A stretch of 64,000 nt of DNA from Enterococcus gilvus ATCC BAA-350 (GCF_000407545.1 NZ_ASWH01000001.1:601001-665000); one strand, 5' to 3'. Counted from the first letter of the stretch, positions 1 through 8,495 are shown. Program-made: numbers and translations. The notes: a model not told the origin generated them from the sequence alone.

Positions 1-171
1 ATCATTGAGATGGTTCGGAACAAGTATCCTGAAAGTTATCAAGTGGCAAAGAAGATTCGTGTCTTTTTGATGAAGACCTATCAGTTAGCGATCACTACAG
101 AAGAATTGGGCTATGTCGCTATTCATGTAGAACGATTGCGAAAAGTAAAAGAACATAAAGGAGAAGAATAG
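1..171 (+). CDS. BglG/GlcT-family transcriptional antiterminator, C-terminal end only
   Basis: The reading frame is open from the first base to a TAG at 169-171, so only about 56 C-terminal residues are in the window. The segment contains YPESYQVAKKI and ELGYVAIHVERL, which fit the end of a PRD domain, the phosphohistidine-regulated module of BglG/LicT/GlcT antiterminators. The stop lies one base before the PTS permease start. Such proteins bind a leader RNA hairpin and allow read-through into PTS genes; that leader would be left of the window. GlcT is the likely type from its neighbour, but the RNA-binding domain cannot be seen. Confidence 0.8.
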   Translation: MIEMVRNKYPESYQVAKKIRVFLMKTYQLAITTEELGYVAIHVERLRKVKEHKGEE

Positions 172-172
172 T

Positions 173-2134
173 ATGAAAGCATATATGCAGCGCATGGGGC
201 GTTCGTTGATGTTACCTGTGGCAACCTTGCCAGTTGCGGCTTTATTTATGGGGATCGGGTATTGGATCGATCCCAGCGGCTGGGGCGGGAACAATTTGTT
301 GGCCGCTTTCCTGATCAAGGCAGGCGGAACGATCTTGGACAATCTGGGTGTCTTGTTTGCAGTAGGATTGGCCTTAGGAATGTCGAAAGACAAGGATGGC
401 GCGGCGGCTTTGTCGGGATTGGTGGCCTTTTTGACACCGATGACATTAGTGAATAGCGAAGCGGTAGCCATGTTTACCAAAGTCGCGGTGGAAGATGTGA
501 ATATCGCCTTTGGTGCCATCAACTTTAAAAATGTCTTTGTCGGAATTTTAGCCGGTTTAGTCGCGGCGGCGATGTACAATCGCTTTAGCGGAGTGAAATT
601 GCCAATGGCGCTGTCTTTCTTCAGTGGAAAGCGGCTGGTGCCTATCGTTACAGCAGGCGTCATGGCGGTGCTGTCGGCGATTCTGATTTTCGCTTGGCCA
701 CCTGTTTACACCGGCTTAGTCAGCTTTGGTGAGATGATCTCAGGGATGGGACCACTAGGGGCAGGGCTGTACGGCCTGTTCAATCGGTTATTGATCCCGA
801 CTGGTTTGCATCACGCGTTGAACAATGTCTTTTGGTTCAACTTGGCGGGAATCGATGACATTGGTAAATTCTGGGCAAGCGAAGGGGTTCGTGGAATCAC
901 AGGCCGTTATCAAGCCGGCTTCTTCCCAGTGATGATGTTCGGTTTACCCGCAGGCGCGTTAGCGATCTATCAATGCGCTCGTCCTGAGAAGAAAAAAGTC
1001 ACGGCTTCCTTGATGGTCGCGGCCGCTTTTGCTTCTTTCTTTACAGGTGTAACCGAGCCGCTTGAGTTTTCATTCATGTTCGTTGCTTGGCCGTTATATG
1101 TCGTTCATGCTATTTTGACAGGGATCTCAATGTTCATCGCGGCGACTTTCCGATGGACCGCAGGGTTCAACTTCAGTGCTGGATTTATTGATTTCTTCTT
1201 GAGTTTGCGTGTTCCAATAGCGAATCAGCCGTATATGCTGCTTCTTTTAGGCTTGGTCATGGCCGTGGTTTATTACACGACGTTCCGCTTTGTGATCGTT
1301 AAGTTCAATTTGATGACGCCGGGACGTGAAGAAGATGACGGAGAAGAAATGCCGGATATTCGTCTGACTGGCGACAGCAAACACGCGGTCATGGCACAGA
1401 AGATCTATGAAGCGCTGGGAGGGCCGGCGAATGTGCAGTCGATCGATAATTGTACGACCCGTCTGCGTCTGCAACTCAAAGACACTGGGGAAGTCAATCA
1501 AAGCCAGATCAAGGCCACTGGTGTTCCGGGTCTAAAGGTGATCGATGACACGAATATCCAAGTGATCGTAGGGACCGAAGTCCAATTTGTAGCAGATGAG
1601 ATGAATCGTCTCCACAATGGCAGCGGTGCAACGCATGCAGTTACGGAGCAGGCGATCGTGGAGGAGGAAGTTCCGAAAACACAGGCGCTGTTTGCAGTAG
1701 CCAACGGCCGTTTAGTGCCGATCACGGAAGTGTCCGACGATGTTTTCTCAGAAAAAATGATGGGTGACGGCTATGCTGTATTGCCTACTTCGGGTGAGAT
1801 TTTCTCCCCTGTTGCAGGGACGATCTCCAATGTCTTTCCAACGAAGCACGCAGTAGGGATCACGACTGCATCAGGCGTCGAAGTCCTACTGCACATGGGC
1901 TTAGATACGGTCGATCTAGGTGGAGAGCCTTTTGAGCTTTATGTCAAAGCCGGACAACAAGTGGGGCGTGGTCAGATGATCGCTAAAGTAGACTTAGAGG
2001 CTGTTCGCAAAGCAGGGAAGAAAACGGACATTATTGTTGCGTTGACGAATATGGATAAAGTAAAAAGCTCCGATTTGATCGAAACAAAGGAAGTTCTTGT
2101 CAATGAGGTAATCGGTGAAATAACAAGTAATTAG
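173..2134 (+). CDS. ptsG: PTS glucose/N-acetylglucosamine-type permease, EIICBA
   Basis: A 653-residue phosphotransferase permease that imports and phosphorylates a hexose. Domain order is IIC (about residues 1-385, many membrane segments, with TGLHHALNNVFWF), IIB (about 405-490, phosphorylated Cys427 in DNCTTRLRL) and IIA (about 520-650, His559 in TKHAVGI and His574 in LLHMGLDTV). All phosphotransfer residues are present and the length fits the family. It follows the antiterminator by one base, so the two are co-transcribed. The sequence alone does not separate a glucose from a GlcNAc (NagE-type) permease; the symbol is therefore provisional. Confidence 0.85.
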   Translation: MKAYMQRMGRSLMLPVATLPVAALFMGIGYWIDPSGWGGNNLLAAFLIKAGGTILDNLGVLFAVGLALGMSKDKDGAAALSGLVAFLTPMTLVNSEAVAMFTKVAVEDVNIAFGAINFKNVFVGILAGLVAAAMYNRFSGVKLPMALSFFSGKRLVPIVTAGVMAVLSAILIFAWPPVYTGLVSFGEMISGMGPLGAGLYGLFNRLLIPTGLHHALNNVFWFNLAGIDDIGKFWASEGVRGITGRYQAGFFPVMMFGLPAGALAIYQCARPEKKKVTASLMVAAAFASFFTGVTEPLEFSFMFVAWPLYVVHAILTGISMFIAATFRWTAGFNFSAGFIDFFLSLRVPIANQPYMLLLLGLVMAVVYYTTFRFVIVKFNLMTPGREEDDGEEMPDIRLTGDSKHAVMAQKIYEALGGPANVQSIDNCTTRLRLQLKDTGEVNQSQIKATGVPGLKVIDDTNIQVIVGTEVQFVADEMNRLHNGSGATHAVTEQAIVEEEVPKTQALFAVANGRLVPITEVSDDVFSEKMMGDGYAVLPTSGEIFSPVAGTISNVFPTKHAVGITTASGVEVLLHMGLDTVDLGGEPFELYVKAGQQVGRGQMIAKVDLEAVRKAGKKTDIIVALTNMDKVKSSDLIETKEVLVNEVIGEITSN

Positions 2135-2145
2135 TCCATAACGAA

Positions 2146-2176
2146 GGTCGTGTCGTCTTAGACACGGCTTTTTTTA
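2146..2176 (+). terminator. Intrinsic terminator after the PTS gene
   Basis: CGTGTC and GACACG form a stem around a 6-nt loop, followed by a run of seven T. It closes the antiterminator-permease operon 12 bases after the stop codon. Confidence 0.85.
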
Positions 2177-2352
2177 GTTATTTAAAAAGAAGTTGACCGT
2201 TTATAGCAGAGTTAAAAAATAAATATTCAATAACATTCGTGAAAATAAATAAAAAAAATAGTTGATCTAACCATTTACAAGGCTGTACTTTTAGGCTTAT
2301 TCTGAAAATATAAAAAACAGAAAGCGATTTCTTGAAAATGGAGGATGGGAAC

Positions 2353-3342
2353 ATGGATGTTAAAAAATTAGGTACACGGCAGTTATTCTTGATGAAACGA
2401 GAGTCTTTGGAGAAGAAGATCGAGACTTACTACGAACAATCCGGGGATGCGGATTCTGTGATCGAGTATTTGGTCGCGGTCATGGTGCGGAATGCGCTAA
2501 ATTTGACGGGAGCCTTTTCTTTTCTCTGCAAAGACCTGCTTCGAGACTTCTTTTTAACAGTCGAGCCGACAGACACCCTGCGCCTCTTTTTGCCCTTTTT
2601 CAAGGAATACTTTGAATCAAAAGAATGGGAAGGCTTGATCAAACAGTATTTTGGAAGCCCTTCCGAATATTTTTCCCAGACAGAATCGATCCGTTCCTTC
2701 AAGAATGCCTTTGAGAGACAGGGCAGTTTGGACCCTTACAGAGAAGGGCTCGTTTATGACATTCGTTCCCGTTTTGAAGATGCGGCGGGCAAGCGCCATC
2801 TGTTGACGATTCGAGACGTTGATCCTAACAAAGAGGAGACATTGGTGGCGGAAATTCTGGAAGTGTTGACGCTGTTGAGTATCTTTGAGGTAGACGGCGT
2901 CCGAAAATTCGTGGCATTAATTGATTACAAAGGCGGCGGTCATGTGGAGACGACTTCCTACAAGGTTGGCAAAGCCAAACAAGCAGAAGAAGACACAGTT
3001 GTTGAAGAAGCGCCTACAAACACGAAAACTGAAAAACAGCCAGTCGTCGCTGCCGCCACAGCTCCATCGCCGAAAAAATCCAACAAGCTGTCTTACGAAG
3101 AAGCCGCGGCGATCGTCGAGGCGGAGTATCCGCTGCCGGGGGAAGAAGCTTCGAGCACAGAAAGTCCGTCCCATAACACCGTCGAACTCCCGCCAAAACC
3201 GAAGTCATCTCACGTGCGTTTCGATAAGACCCCTGAGCAAGAAGAGGAAGAGCAGCGGAAGAAAAACCTCAAACGAAGACTGGATAAGCAACAAGGGAAG
3301 AAAAAGGACAGCCGAACCAAGCGGAATAGGAAACGAAAATAG
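2353..3342 (+). CDS. Hypothetical protein with basic, charged C-terminal tail
   Basis: Predicted 329 residues, not recognised. The first 200 residues or so look globular, with no membrane segment. From about residue 215 the protein is low-complexity, rich in K, E, P and S, and it ends in a lysine/arginine-rich tail that could contact nucleic acid; that is only inference. I chose ATG 2353 because GGAGG at 2340-2344 lies 8 bases upstream; TTG 2332 and ATG 2338 have no suitable ribosome binding site. It stands alone between a terminator and the PhnA-like gene. Confidence 0.7.
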   Translation: MDVKKLGTRQLFLMKRESLEKKIETYYEQSGDADSVIEYLVAVMVRNALNLTGAFSFLCKDLLRDFFLTVEPTDTLRLFLPFFKEYFESKEWEGLIKQYFGSPSEYFSQTESIRSFKNAFERQGSLDPYREGLVYDIRSRFEDAAGKRHLLTIRDVDPNKEETLVAEILEVLTLLSIFEVDGVRKFVALIDYKGGGHVETTSYKVGKAKQAEEDTVVEEAPTNTKTEKQPVVAAATAPSPKKSNKLSYEEAAAIVEAEYPLPGEEASSTESPSHNTVELPPKPKSSHVRFDKTPEQEEEEQRKKNLKRRLDKQQGKKKDSRTKRNRKRK

Positions 3343-3504
3343 CAGATCGCGTGGACCAACGAGGCGTTCAGCCATCTTTGGATTGCTTTCGATCAAGGGC
3401 AACGGCTGAAATTCTGATAACGAATGTTTTTTATGGAAAGTCTTTTCAAGACAGCGCGTTTCAGCTAAACTAAACATTCAGAAAAAAATTATTGGAGGAA
3501 GAGT

Positions 3505-3828
3505 ATGCCAAATTGTCCAATGTGTCAATCAGAATACACGTATGAAGATCGCGGCTTGTTTGTTTGCCCAGAATGCGGTCATGAATGGTCAGAAAGTGAT
3601 GCCGCTGAAGAAGGGCTAGTCGTCAAAGACAGCAACGGCAATCAACTGCAAGAAGGCGATAGCGTCACGGTCATCAAGGACCTTAAAGTCAAAGGAGCGT
3701 CCGGTGCCATCAAGCAGGGAACCAAGGTCAAAAACATTCGTTTGGTCGAAGGCGATCACAACATTGATTGCAAAGTAGACGGCTTTGGACCAATGAAACT
3801 AAAGTCTGAATTTGTTAAGAAGTTATAA
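3505..3828 (+). CDS. PhnA/YjdM-family zinc-ribbon protein
   Basis: A 107-residue protein with an N-terminal zinc ribbon (CPMC at residues 4-7 and CPEC about 15 residues later) and a small C-terminal beta domain with [14 protein letters not shown], which is typical of the PhnA/YjdM family. The name PhnA is historical; the family's link to phosphonate use is not proven and no phosphonate genes are nearby. A GGAGG site lies ahead of ATG 3505. It appears to be monocistronic. Confidence 0.85.
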   Translation: MPNCPMCQSEYTYEDRGLFVCPECGHEWSESDAAEEGLVVKDSNGNQLQEGDSVTVIKDLKVKGASGAIKQGTKVKNIRLVEGDHNIDCKVDGFGPMKLKSEFVKKL

Positions 3829-3940
3829 GCTAGAGGGATTCTTAGAGTTGTTTTCATAAAAAATTCATGCCTTTCATGTTAAACTAAGATTAGAAAACTG
3901 TTTTATTTAAGACAGTCAAATTATCTTTTATTAGAGGAGA

Positions 3941-4660
3941 ATGTATATGTATGGGTATGGATCATTCTATAATTTTCTAGATCCCACGTTTCTATTAGTG
4001 ATCGCCGGACTGGTCATTTCTGGTTTTGCTTCGGCGTATGTCAATTCGACATTCCGTAAATACGACAAGTTCCGAAGCAGTAAGGGCGTGACTGGGACCC
4101 AAGCGGCTGAGTATATTTTGCGCAGTCAAAATATCAATGACGTGGGTGTCCAGCAGATCAGCGGAGACCTGACGGATAATTATAATAGCGGCAATAAGAT
4201 GTTGAGTTTGTCTGAAGCGACGGCGCAATCGACTTCGGTCGCTGCGATCGGTGTAGCGGCCCACGAGTGCGGACACGCGGTACAGGACGCGAAGAATTAC
4301 ATCCCGTTGAGAATGCGGGCAGCCATTGTACCAGTTGCCAATATCGGTTCAACGCTTTCCTTCCCCTTGATTCTATTGGGTGTATTTATGAGCTGGAATC
4401 AGACGTTGATCAATATCGGGATCTTAGCCTTTTCGTTAGCGTTGATTTTCCAACTGGTGACCTTGCCAGTGGAATTCGATGCCTCCAGACGTGCATTGAG
4501 CATCTTACGCGAAGGAAATATGCTGGATGAAGAAGAATTGGCCGGCGCGCGGAAAGTATTGTTTGCTGCGGCATTGACTTATGTCGCTGCGGCTTTAGCA
4601 ACCTTCCTGCAATTGCTGCGGTTGGTCCTGCTGTTTGGCGGAAATCGGAATCGAAATTAA
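3941..4660 (+). CDS. YugP-type zinc-dependent membrane protease
   Basis: A 239-residue integral membrane protein with a HECGH zinc motif (His108, Glu109, His112), preceded by a first membrane segment near residues 12-32 and followed by three further hydrophobic stretches. This is the pattern of the YugP family of neutral zinc metallopeptidases, found widely in Firmicutes with unknown substrates. The nearest neighbours give no functional hint. An AGAGGAGA site precedes the start, and a terminator overlaps the stop codon. Confidence 0.85.
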   Translation: MYMYGYGSFYNFLDPTFLLVIAGLVISGFASAYVNSTFRKYDKFRSSKGVTGTQAAEYILRSQNINDVGVQQISGDLTDNYNSGNKMLSLSEATAQSTSVAAIGVAAHECGHAVQDAKNYIPLRMRAAIVPVANIGSTLSFPLILLGVFMSWNQTLINIGILAFSLALIFQLVTLPVEFDASRRALSILREGNMLDEEELAGARKVLFAAALTYVAAALATFLQLLRLVLLFGGNRNRN

Positions 4661-4688
4661 GAATCGACGACGTGTCGGTTCTTTTTTT
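4660..4688 (+). terminator. Intrinsic terminator after the YugP-type gene
   Basis: AGAATCGAC pairs with GTCGGTTCT across a short loop and is followed by seven T. Confidence 0.8.
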
Positions 4689-4891
4689 ATTGAAGGGAAA
4701 TCCGTCAACGCTGGAGTGCGCTTTCATTTCAACGAGTATCTTAGTATTGATAATTTTAAGTGTGTGGTATGATGGAATGAAGGAAGCCCTTTTGTTTTCT
4801 TCGCCGAGTTTATTTTGGCGACGCGCAGAGGGGACAGCGGGTTTTTCGTAAGAAGAATTCATCGAATCAAAATCACTAAGGAGCTGATACT

Positions 4892-5227
4892 ATGAAAAGA
4901 TCAACCAAAGTAAAAATCGGAGTAGGCGTCGTTGTGGCGGCTAGTACTGCGACAGCTGTAATTGCATCTGGCAAGCTGATCGAAAAAGCGCGCCACGTAT
5001 CAAATCGTTGTAAGGTGAAACGTTTCGTCAATGACAAATTTGACGGCAGTGACTCACTGTTAGCAATCGTTGATAAACTTTCAGATGATGATTTGGATAA
5101 TGTCATGAATATTTTGAACAAAATCAAGAGCGGAAAAAAGCGTGTATCGGTCTACGGTGAGTCCATCAAAGATACGACCGAAGATTTAAAAGACCGTTTG
5201 ATGGACCTTGTAGATAAAATGATGTAA
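4892..5227 (+). CDS. Small membrane-anchored hypothetical protein
   Basis: A 111-residue protein with a short basic N-terminus and one hydrophobic segment (about residues 9-27, GVGVVVAASTATAVIA), followed by a charged, probably helical region rich in K and D. Not recognised; general form resembles small membrane-anchored proteins of Firmicutes. An AAGGAG site lies ahead of the ATG and its own terminator follows at once, so it is a single-gene unit. Confidence 0.65.
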   Translation: MKRSTKVKIGVGVVVAASTATAVIASGKLIEKARHVSNRCKVKRFVNDKFDGSDSLLAIVDKLSDDDLDNVMNILNKIKSGKKRVSVYGESIKDTTEDLKDRLMDLVDKMM

Positions 5228-5258
5228 AAGATGTGCCAGCGATGGCGCATCTTTTTTT
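5228..5258 (+). terminator. Intrinsic terminator before tadA
   Basis: A 10-bp stem, AAGATGTGCC with GGCGCATCTT, is followed by a T run. A TATAAT at 5264-5269 just after it probably belongs to the tadA promoter. Confidence 0.85.
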
Positions 5259-5314
5259 GTGGGTATAATTATGCTAAAGTAAGGAACATCAATATGAGCG
5301 AAATGAGGATACGA

Positions 5315-5818
5315 ATGGAACGCGTGAGTCAATTAACGGAAGAAGAAAAACTTTTTTTTATGCAAGAGGCGATCAGCGAAGCCAATAAGGCGAAGGCAGT
5401 CGAGGAGGTGCCGATCGGTGCGGTGGTGGTCTATCGTGGAGAGATCATTGGACGAGGGTACAATTTGCGGGAGCACAGTCAAGACGCGACGAGCCATGCG
5501 GAAATGTTCGCGATTCGTGCGGCGTGCAAGGAGCTGGAAAGCTGGCGGCTGGAGGAGTGTCAATTGTTTGTGACGCTGGAGCCCTGTCCAATGTGCAGCG
5601 GCGGGATGATTCTTTCCCGAATTGAAGAGGTTTATTTTGGGGCCTATGATCCGAAAGGCGGGACGGCCGGCACCTTGATGAATCTTTTGACGGATGAACG
5701 CTTCAATCATCGGGCATATGTCGAAGGCGGGATTCTCGAGGAAGAATGCGGACAGTTGTTGACGAATTTTTTCCGTGAGATTCGGGCACGGAAAAAAAAG
5801 ACTAGCCAAAACGACTAG
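5315..5818 (+). CDS. tadA: tRNA-specific adenosine deaminase TadA
   Basis: A 167-residue cytidine-deaminase-fold enzyme that converts A34 to inosine in tRNA-Arg(ACG). Zinc ligands and the catalytic acid are visible: His61 and Glu63 in HAEM, Cys91 and Cys94 in PCPMC. GAGG at 5305-5308 supports ATG 5315. ATG 5294, with AAGGA upstream, would add seven residues and remains possible. The order tadA then ffs is common in Firmicutes, which helps fix the locus as core chromosome. Confidence 0.92.
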   Translation: MERVSQLTEEEKLFFMQEAISEANKAKAVEEVPIGAVVVYRGEIIGRGYNLREHSQDATSHAEMFAIRAACKELESWRLEECQLFVTLEPCPMCSGGMILSRIEEVYFGAYDPKGGTAGTLMNLLTDERFNHRAYVEGGILEEECGQLLTNFFREIRARKKKTSQND

Positions 5819-5896
5819 AGTTTGTTATACTATTTTTTGCCGAAAGGCAGGACAATGCCGGGCCTGTGAATTGTGTCAGGTCTGGAAGGAAGCAGC

Positions 5897-5929
5897 ACTA
5901 AGTAGGATCCGGCATGTGTCTGATATGAA
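5897..5929 (+). other. attL, left prophage attachment site
   Basis: A 33-bp sequence beginning ACTAAGTAGGATCCGG is repeated without mismatch at 51213-51245. It covers the 3' strand of the SRP RNA closing stem. Flanking bases diverge immediately on both sides, so the core boundary is sharp. Confidence 0.95.
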
Positions 5930-5938
5930 CCGCGTAAC

Positions 5939-5963
5939 AGCAAGCCTGAGAGCTTGCTTTTTT
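5939..5963 (+). terminator. Phage-supplied terminator for ffs
   Basis: AGCAAGC and GCTTGCT form a stem followed by six T. It lies inside the prophage, just after attL, and takes the place of the original host terminator, which is now at 51256-51281 beyond attR. Confidence 0.85.
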
Positions 5964-5977
5964 ATTTGTCAAAAACC

Positions 5978-6000
5978 AAAAGGGGTAGAAAAGGGGCAAG
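5978..6000 (+). repeat. Candidate integrase arm sites, left
   Basis: Two direct copies of AAAAGGGGYA spaced 11 bp apart lie about 50 bp inside attL. A matching pair with the same spacing lies inside attR. Paired repeats on both sides of the core are what arm-type integrase binding sites look like. Confidence 0.55.
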
Positions 6001-6002
6001 AT

Positions 6003-7139
6003 CTACTTACCTTTAGCATTGAGCTTTTCAACAATACTAGCCTTTGTCTTCTTGGTTACATGGGTGTATATCTTCATTGTTGTTTCCATGTCGGAGTGTC
6101 CTACACGTTCCATGATCGCTTTTACAGGTATGTTCAATTCAGCAAGTAGCGAGATGTGAGAGTGTCTAAAAATATGGCTAGACATTTTCTTTTTGATAGC
6201 ATCTTTACCAAGCTTGTCATTCATAGTCTTTAGCGAGTTATTAAACGCATTGATTTGAATCGGCTTGCCTGTCTTACCAACAAAGAGGTAAGGAGTTTTA
6301 CACTTAAATTTTAACTTATTTTCTAAAATCAATTCATCGAGTATCTCAATCGCTCGATTAGATAGATCAATTTCACGATATGATGCTAGGGTCTTAGGCA
6401 TCTCTTTTTTTGCATTTTTATAGCCGTCCGAATAATCTAAAGTACCAATAACCTTTATAGTTTGGCTATTCGGATCGTAATCATCAATTGTGAGGCTTAT
6501 AGCTTCGCCTGCACGCAGTCCAGTTAAATACATGAACTCAGCTAACCTTCCGTGATGGACGCTCTGAAACGTGCTGTAATAGACGTTCAATAGCTTGTTG
6601 ATTTCTTCTTCTTCTAAATACTTATCTTCCACTCTTTCATAAGTTTCTTTTGTTAAAGCTGGTTTTGGAACTTTCGCCCTGTTAATAGGATTAATTTTGA
6701 TTATTTCCATATCCACTGCATAATCAAGCGCCATTTTTAGCACACTTCGAAACTTCTTCTTATATTCGTAAGATTGAGGTAACTCATTTATGAAATCTTG
6801 ATAAAATCTTGTGTCTGTGTTTCGCACCACCGCAGCAGTGTTAATATTCTTTCGTATGTATTTCAAAAGTTTCTCATAATTAACTTGTGATGATTGGCGA
6901 ATAGAAACCTTATGCTGATTCCACCACGCATCTAATAGCTCGCCAAGTGTAATCTTGATTTGATTCTTTTCTTCGATCTTCTTATCAATTTTTTCTTGAA
7001 GTTCTATGTTTGCTTGCTTCTTAGCTTGATTAGATTTGCTGTTAAGTGTGATGGAAACTTTTCTGCTTTTTTCTGTGTATGGGTCAATGTATCGTTCAGA
7101 ATATTTGTATTTCCCGTTCGGTAATTCTTCAATCCACAT
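6003..7139 (-). CDS. int: Phage tyrosine-recombinase integrase
   Basis: A 378-residue site-specific recombinase that inserts and excises the prophage. It has an N-terminal arm-binding region (about 1-60), a SAM-like core-binding domain (about 65-150) and a C-terminal catalytic domain with Arg209 in TGLRAGE, His322 and Arg325 in HIFRH, His348 in GHSD and the nucleophile Tyr358 in KIYTH. The gene reads towards attL, as is usual. An SOS-box-like sequence lies 22 bp upstream of the start, suggesting induction on DNA damage. No excisionase is identified with confidence. Confidence 0.95.
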   Translation of the reverse strand: MWIEELPNGKYKYSERYIDPYTEKSRKVSITLNSKSNQAKKQANIELQEKIDKKIEEKNQIKITLGELLDAWWNQHKVSIRQSSQVNYEKLLKYIRKNINTAAVVRNTDTRFYQDFINELPQSYEYKKKFRSVLKMALDYAVDMEIIKINPINRAKVPKPALTKETYERVEDKYLEEEEINKLLNVYYSTFQSVHHGRLAEFMYLTGLRAGEAISLTIDDYDPNSQTIKVIGTLDYSDGYKNAKKEMPKTLASYREIDLSNRAIEILDELILENKLKFKCKTPYLFVGKTGKPIQINAFNNSLKTMNDKLGKDAIKKKMSSHIFRHSHISLLAELNIPVKAIMERVGHSDMETTMKIYTHVTKKTKASIVEKLNAKGK

Positions 7140-7160
7140 GTAAATTCAACTCCTTGAATG

Positions 7161-7172
7161 GAACGTATGTTC
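7161..7172. promoter_or_regulatory. SOS (LexA/DinR) box upstream of int
   Basis: GAACGTATGTTC matches the Gram-positive SOS consensus core GAAC-N4-GTTC exactly. It lies just ahead of the integrase start on the reverse strand. Binding is inferred. Confidence 0.55.
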
Positions 7173-7213
7173 TTTTTTGGCGTTATTAAAGAAGCCCCTA
7201 AAGTGGGGCAGCT

Positions 7214-7828
7214 TTAGTACGAACCAACCCATGAAGCATTTGCAAAATAAACTTCATAATCAGTTGTATCGTTCATTATATCGAAATAAGCGATACCTGT
7301 AGCAGATTTTCCTGGTTGGATTGTTTCAGAATAAAAATCTCTTGAATTTAGTTCAGCTTTCATATTGTTACCATCGTAGAAATCTAATTGATGCGACGTA
7401 ACTTCAAAAGGCTTATCCCCTAAATTCGTCACTGTAAAAGTAACTTTAGCGAAGTATCCTTTTTGAGGAATATAATAGTCCCCGTCACCCATATCTTTTT
7501 CTACCGAATCAATCTTCACATCCATCATATCTCCGGATTCGCTTTCTAAAGGCTGGCTTTGGCCGATAGAAGCGGAGGTGGCGGTATTCGGACTAGAACT
7601 GTCACCACCTACGTATTCAGAATCTGGCTTAGGAGCATTCTCGTCTGAAACTTGTTGCTTTGCCTTCTCAAATTCTGAGTCGAAATCGTAACTGCTTGTA
7701 CCAGAAATTGAAGATTCAGTTTCGCTAGAATTGCTATTTACTATTCCGCTAATAATGAATATTGAAGCAACAATAAACAACCCTAATATTACCCAAATAA
7801 TTGGATTTTTAAATTCACTTTTATTCAT
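7214..7828 (-). CDS. DUF4352-domain membrane-anchored protein
   Basis: A 204-residue protein with an N-terminal membrane segment (about residues 9-30), a serine-rich, low-complexity linker (about 33-95) and a C-terminal immunoglobulin-like DUF4352 domain (about 100-200, with FAKVTFTVTNLGDKPF). There is no lipobox cysteine; it looks like an uncleaved anchor with the domain outside the cell. It sits between repressor and integrase, where lysogeny genes for superinfection exclusion or lysogenic conversion are common. That role is inference. Probably co-transcribed with the repressor, which ends 15 bases upstream. Confidence 0.75.
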   Translation of the reverse strand: MNKSEFKNPIIWVILGLFIVASIFIISGIVNSNSSETESSISGTSSYDFDSEFEKAKQQVSDENAPKPDSEYVGGDSSSPNTATSASIGQSQPLESESGDMMDVKIDSVEKDMGDGDYYIPQKGYFAKVTFTVTNLGDKPFEVTSHQLDFYDGNNMKAELNSRDFYSETIQPGKSATGIAYFDIMNDTTDYEVYFANASWVGSY

Positions 7829-7842
7829 TTTGTTCCCTCCGA

Positions 7843-8481
7843 TTAATATTTTCTTTTACTGGGATTAGCCATATCCCACACAACTTTTCCCTCAATATAA
7901 ACTTCCTCAAGTTCATAAGGATTGGTAATCATGATTGAATGCTCTTTTTCATCATATGAATCAGGTTCTAAAACAACTCCTGTCTTAAGTCTATAGAATC
8001 TTTTAACAGTATATTCTGTTCCGTTGAGCCTAACTGCTGCTACATCACCATTACAAATCTGTTCATCAGGGTCTATGAGAATATATTGTCCATCTGGGAA
8101 AAGTTTGTTCATAGAATTACCTGTAATTTCTAATAACTTTGAATTTGGATGCTTCAAGCCGATATTCATCGGGATTTCTACATCTTCTGGTATCTCATAG
8201 CTTTCAAGGGGGCGTCCTGCGACTATCTTTCCGACTAAAGGGCGAACCATTGTCTTCCCAGTCATTGACATGAGTTCTTCTCCAATTAAAAAGGAGTAAT
8301 CAAGATTCAATGCTTTAGCAGCTGTTAAAATCTTATTTTCTGGGAAAGGAATCTCATGGGAGGCGTATCTTGATATAGTAGAGCGATTAACACCTAGCTT
8401 TTTTCCAAGTTCCTCTTGGGATATTTTTCTTATTTTTCTATATTTCTCGATCAAGTCTGCTATTTCACTGTTTTTTCTCAA
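7843..8481 (-). CDS. CI-type phage repressor, HTH plus S24 peptidase
   Basis: A 212-residue LexA-like repressor that keeps the phage lysogenic. Residues 9-65 form an HTH_3 domain. The C-terminal S24 domain has a possible Ala88-Gly89 cleavage site in KIVAGRP, Ser123 in TGNSMN and Lys160 in EYTVKRF, the catalytic pair for RecA-stimulated self-cleavage. It starts with TTG, backed by GAGAGGTG seven bases upstream. Two operator-like palindromes and divergent promoters lie between it and cro. Confidence 0.92.
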   Translation of the reverse strand: MRKNSEIADLIEKYRKIRKISQEELGKKLGVNRSTISRYASHEIPFPENKILTAAKALNLDYSFLIGEELMSMTGKTMVRPLVGKIVAGRPLESYEIPEDVEIPMNIGLKHPNSKLLEITGNSMNKLFPDGQYILIDPDEQICNGDVAAVRLNGTEYTVKRFYRLKTGVVLEPDSYDEKEHSIMITNPYELEEVYIEGKVVWDMANPSKRKY

Positions 8482-8495
8482 TTTTTTTCACCTCT

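Larger units (their letters stand above)
5838..5963 (+). ncRNA. ffs: Signal recognition particle RNA (small bacterial type)
   Basis: The conserved apical SRP domain is clear: GTCAGGTCTGGAAGGAAGC and then AGCACTAAG. ATGCCGG near 5855 pairs with CCGGCAT near 5910 to close the hairpin. The RNA binds Ffh and targets membrane proteins. The gene starts about 10 bases after a TATACT box (5826-5831); its exact ends are approximate. The 3' part from 5897 is the prophage attachment site, so the terminator at 5939-5963 is phage-derived. The RNA hairpin is regenerated intact, so the gene should stay functional. Confidence 0.9.

Noticed and set aside
85..663. 192-residue reverse frame opposite the PTS gene
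   Set aside because: Shadow of a clear IIC domain; composition mirrors the forward codons.
2921..3409. 162-residue forward frame within the lysine-rich tail of the 2353 gene
   Set aside because: Low-complexity K/R frame produced by the GAA/AAG-rich coding sequence; no ribosome site.
5775..6149. 124-residue forward frame across ffs and attL
   Set aside because: It runs through the SRP RNA and into the reverse strand of int; no ribosome site.
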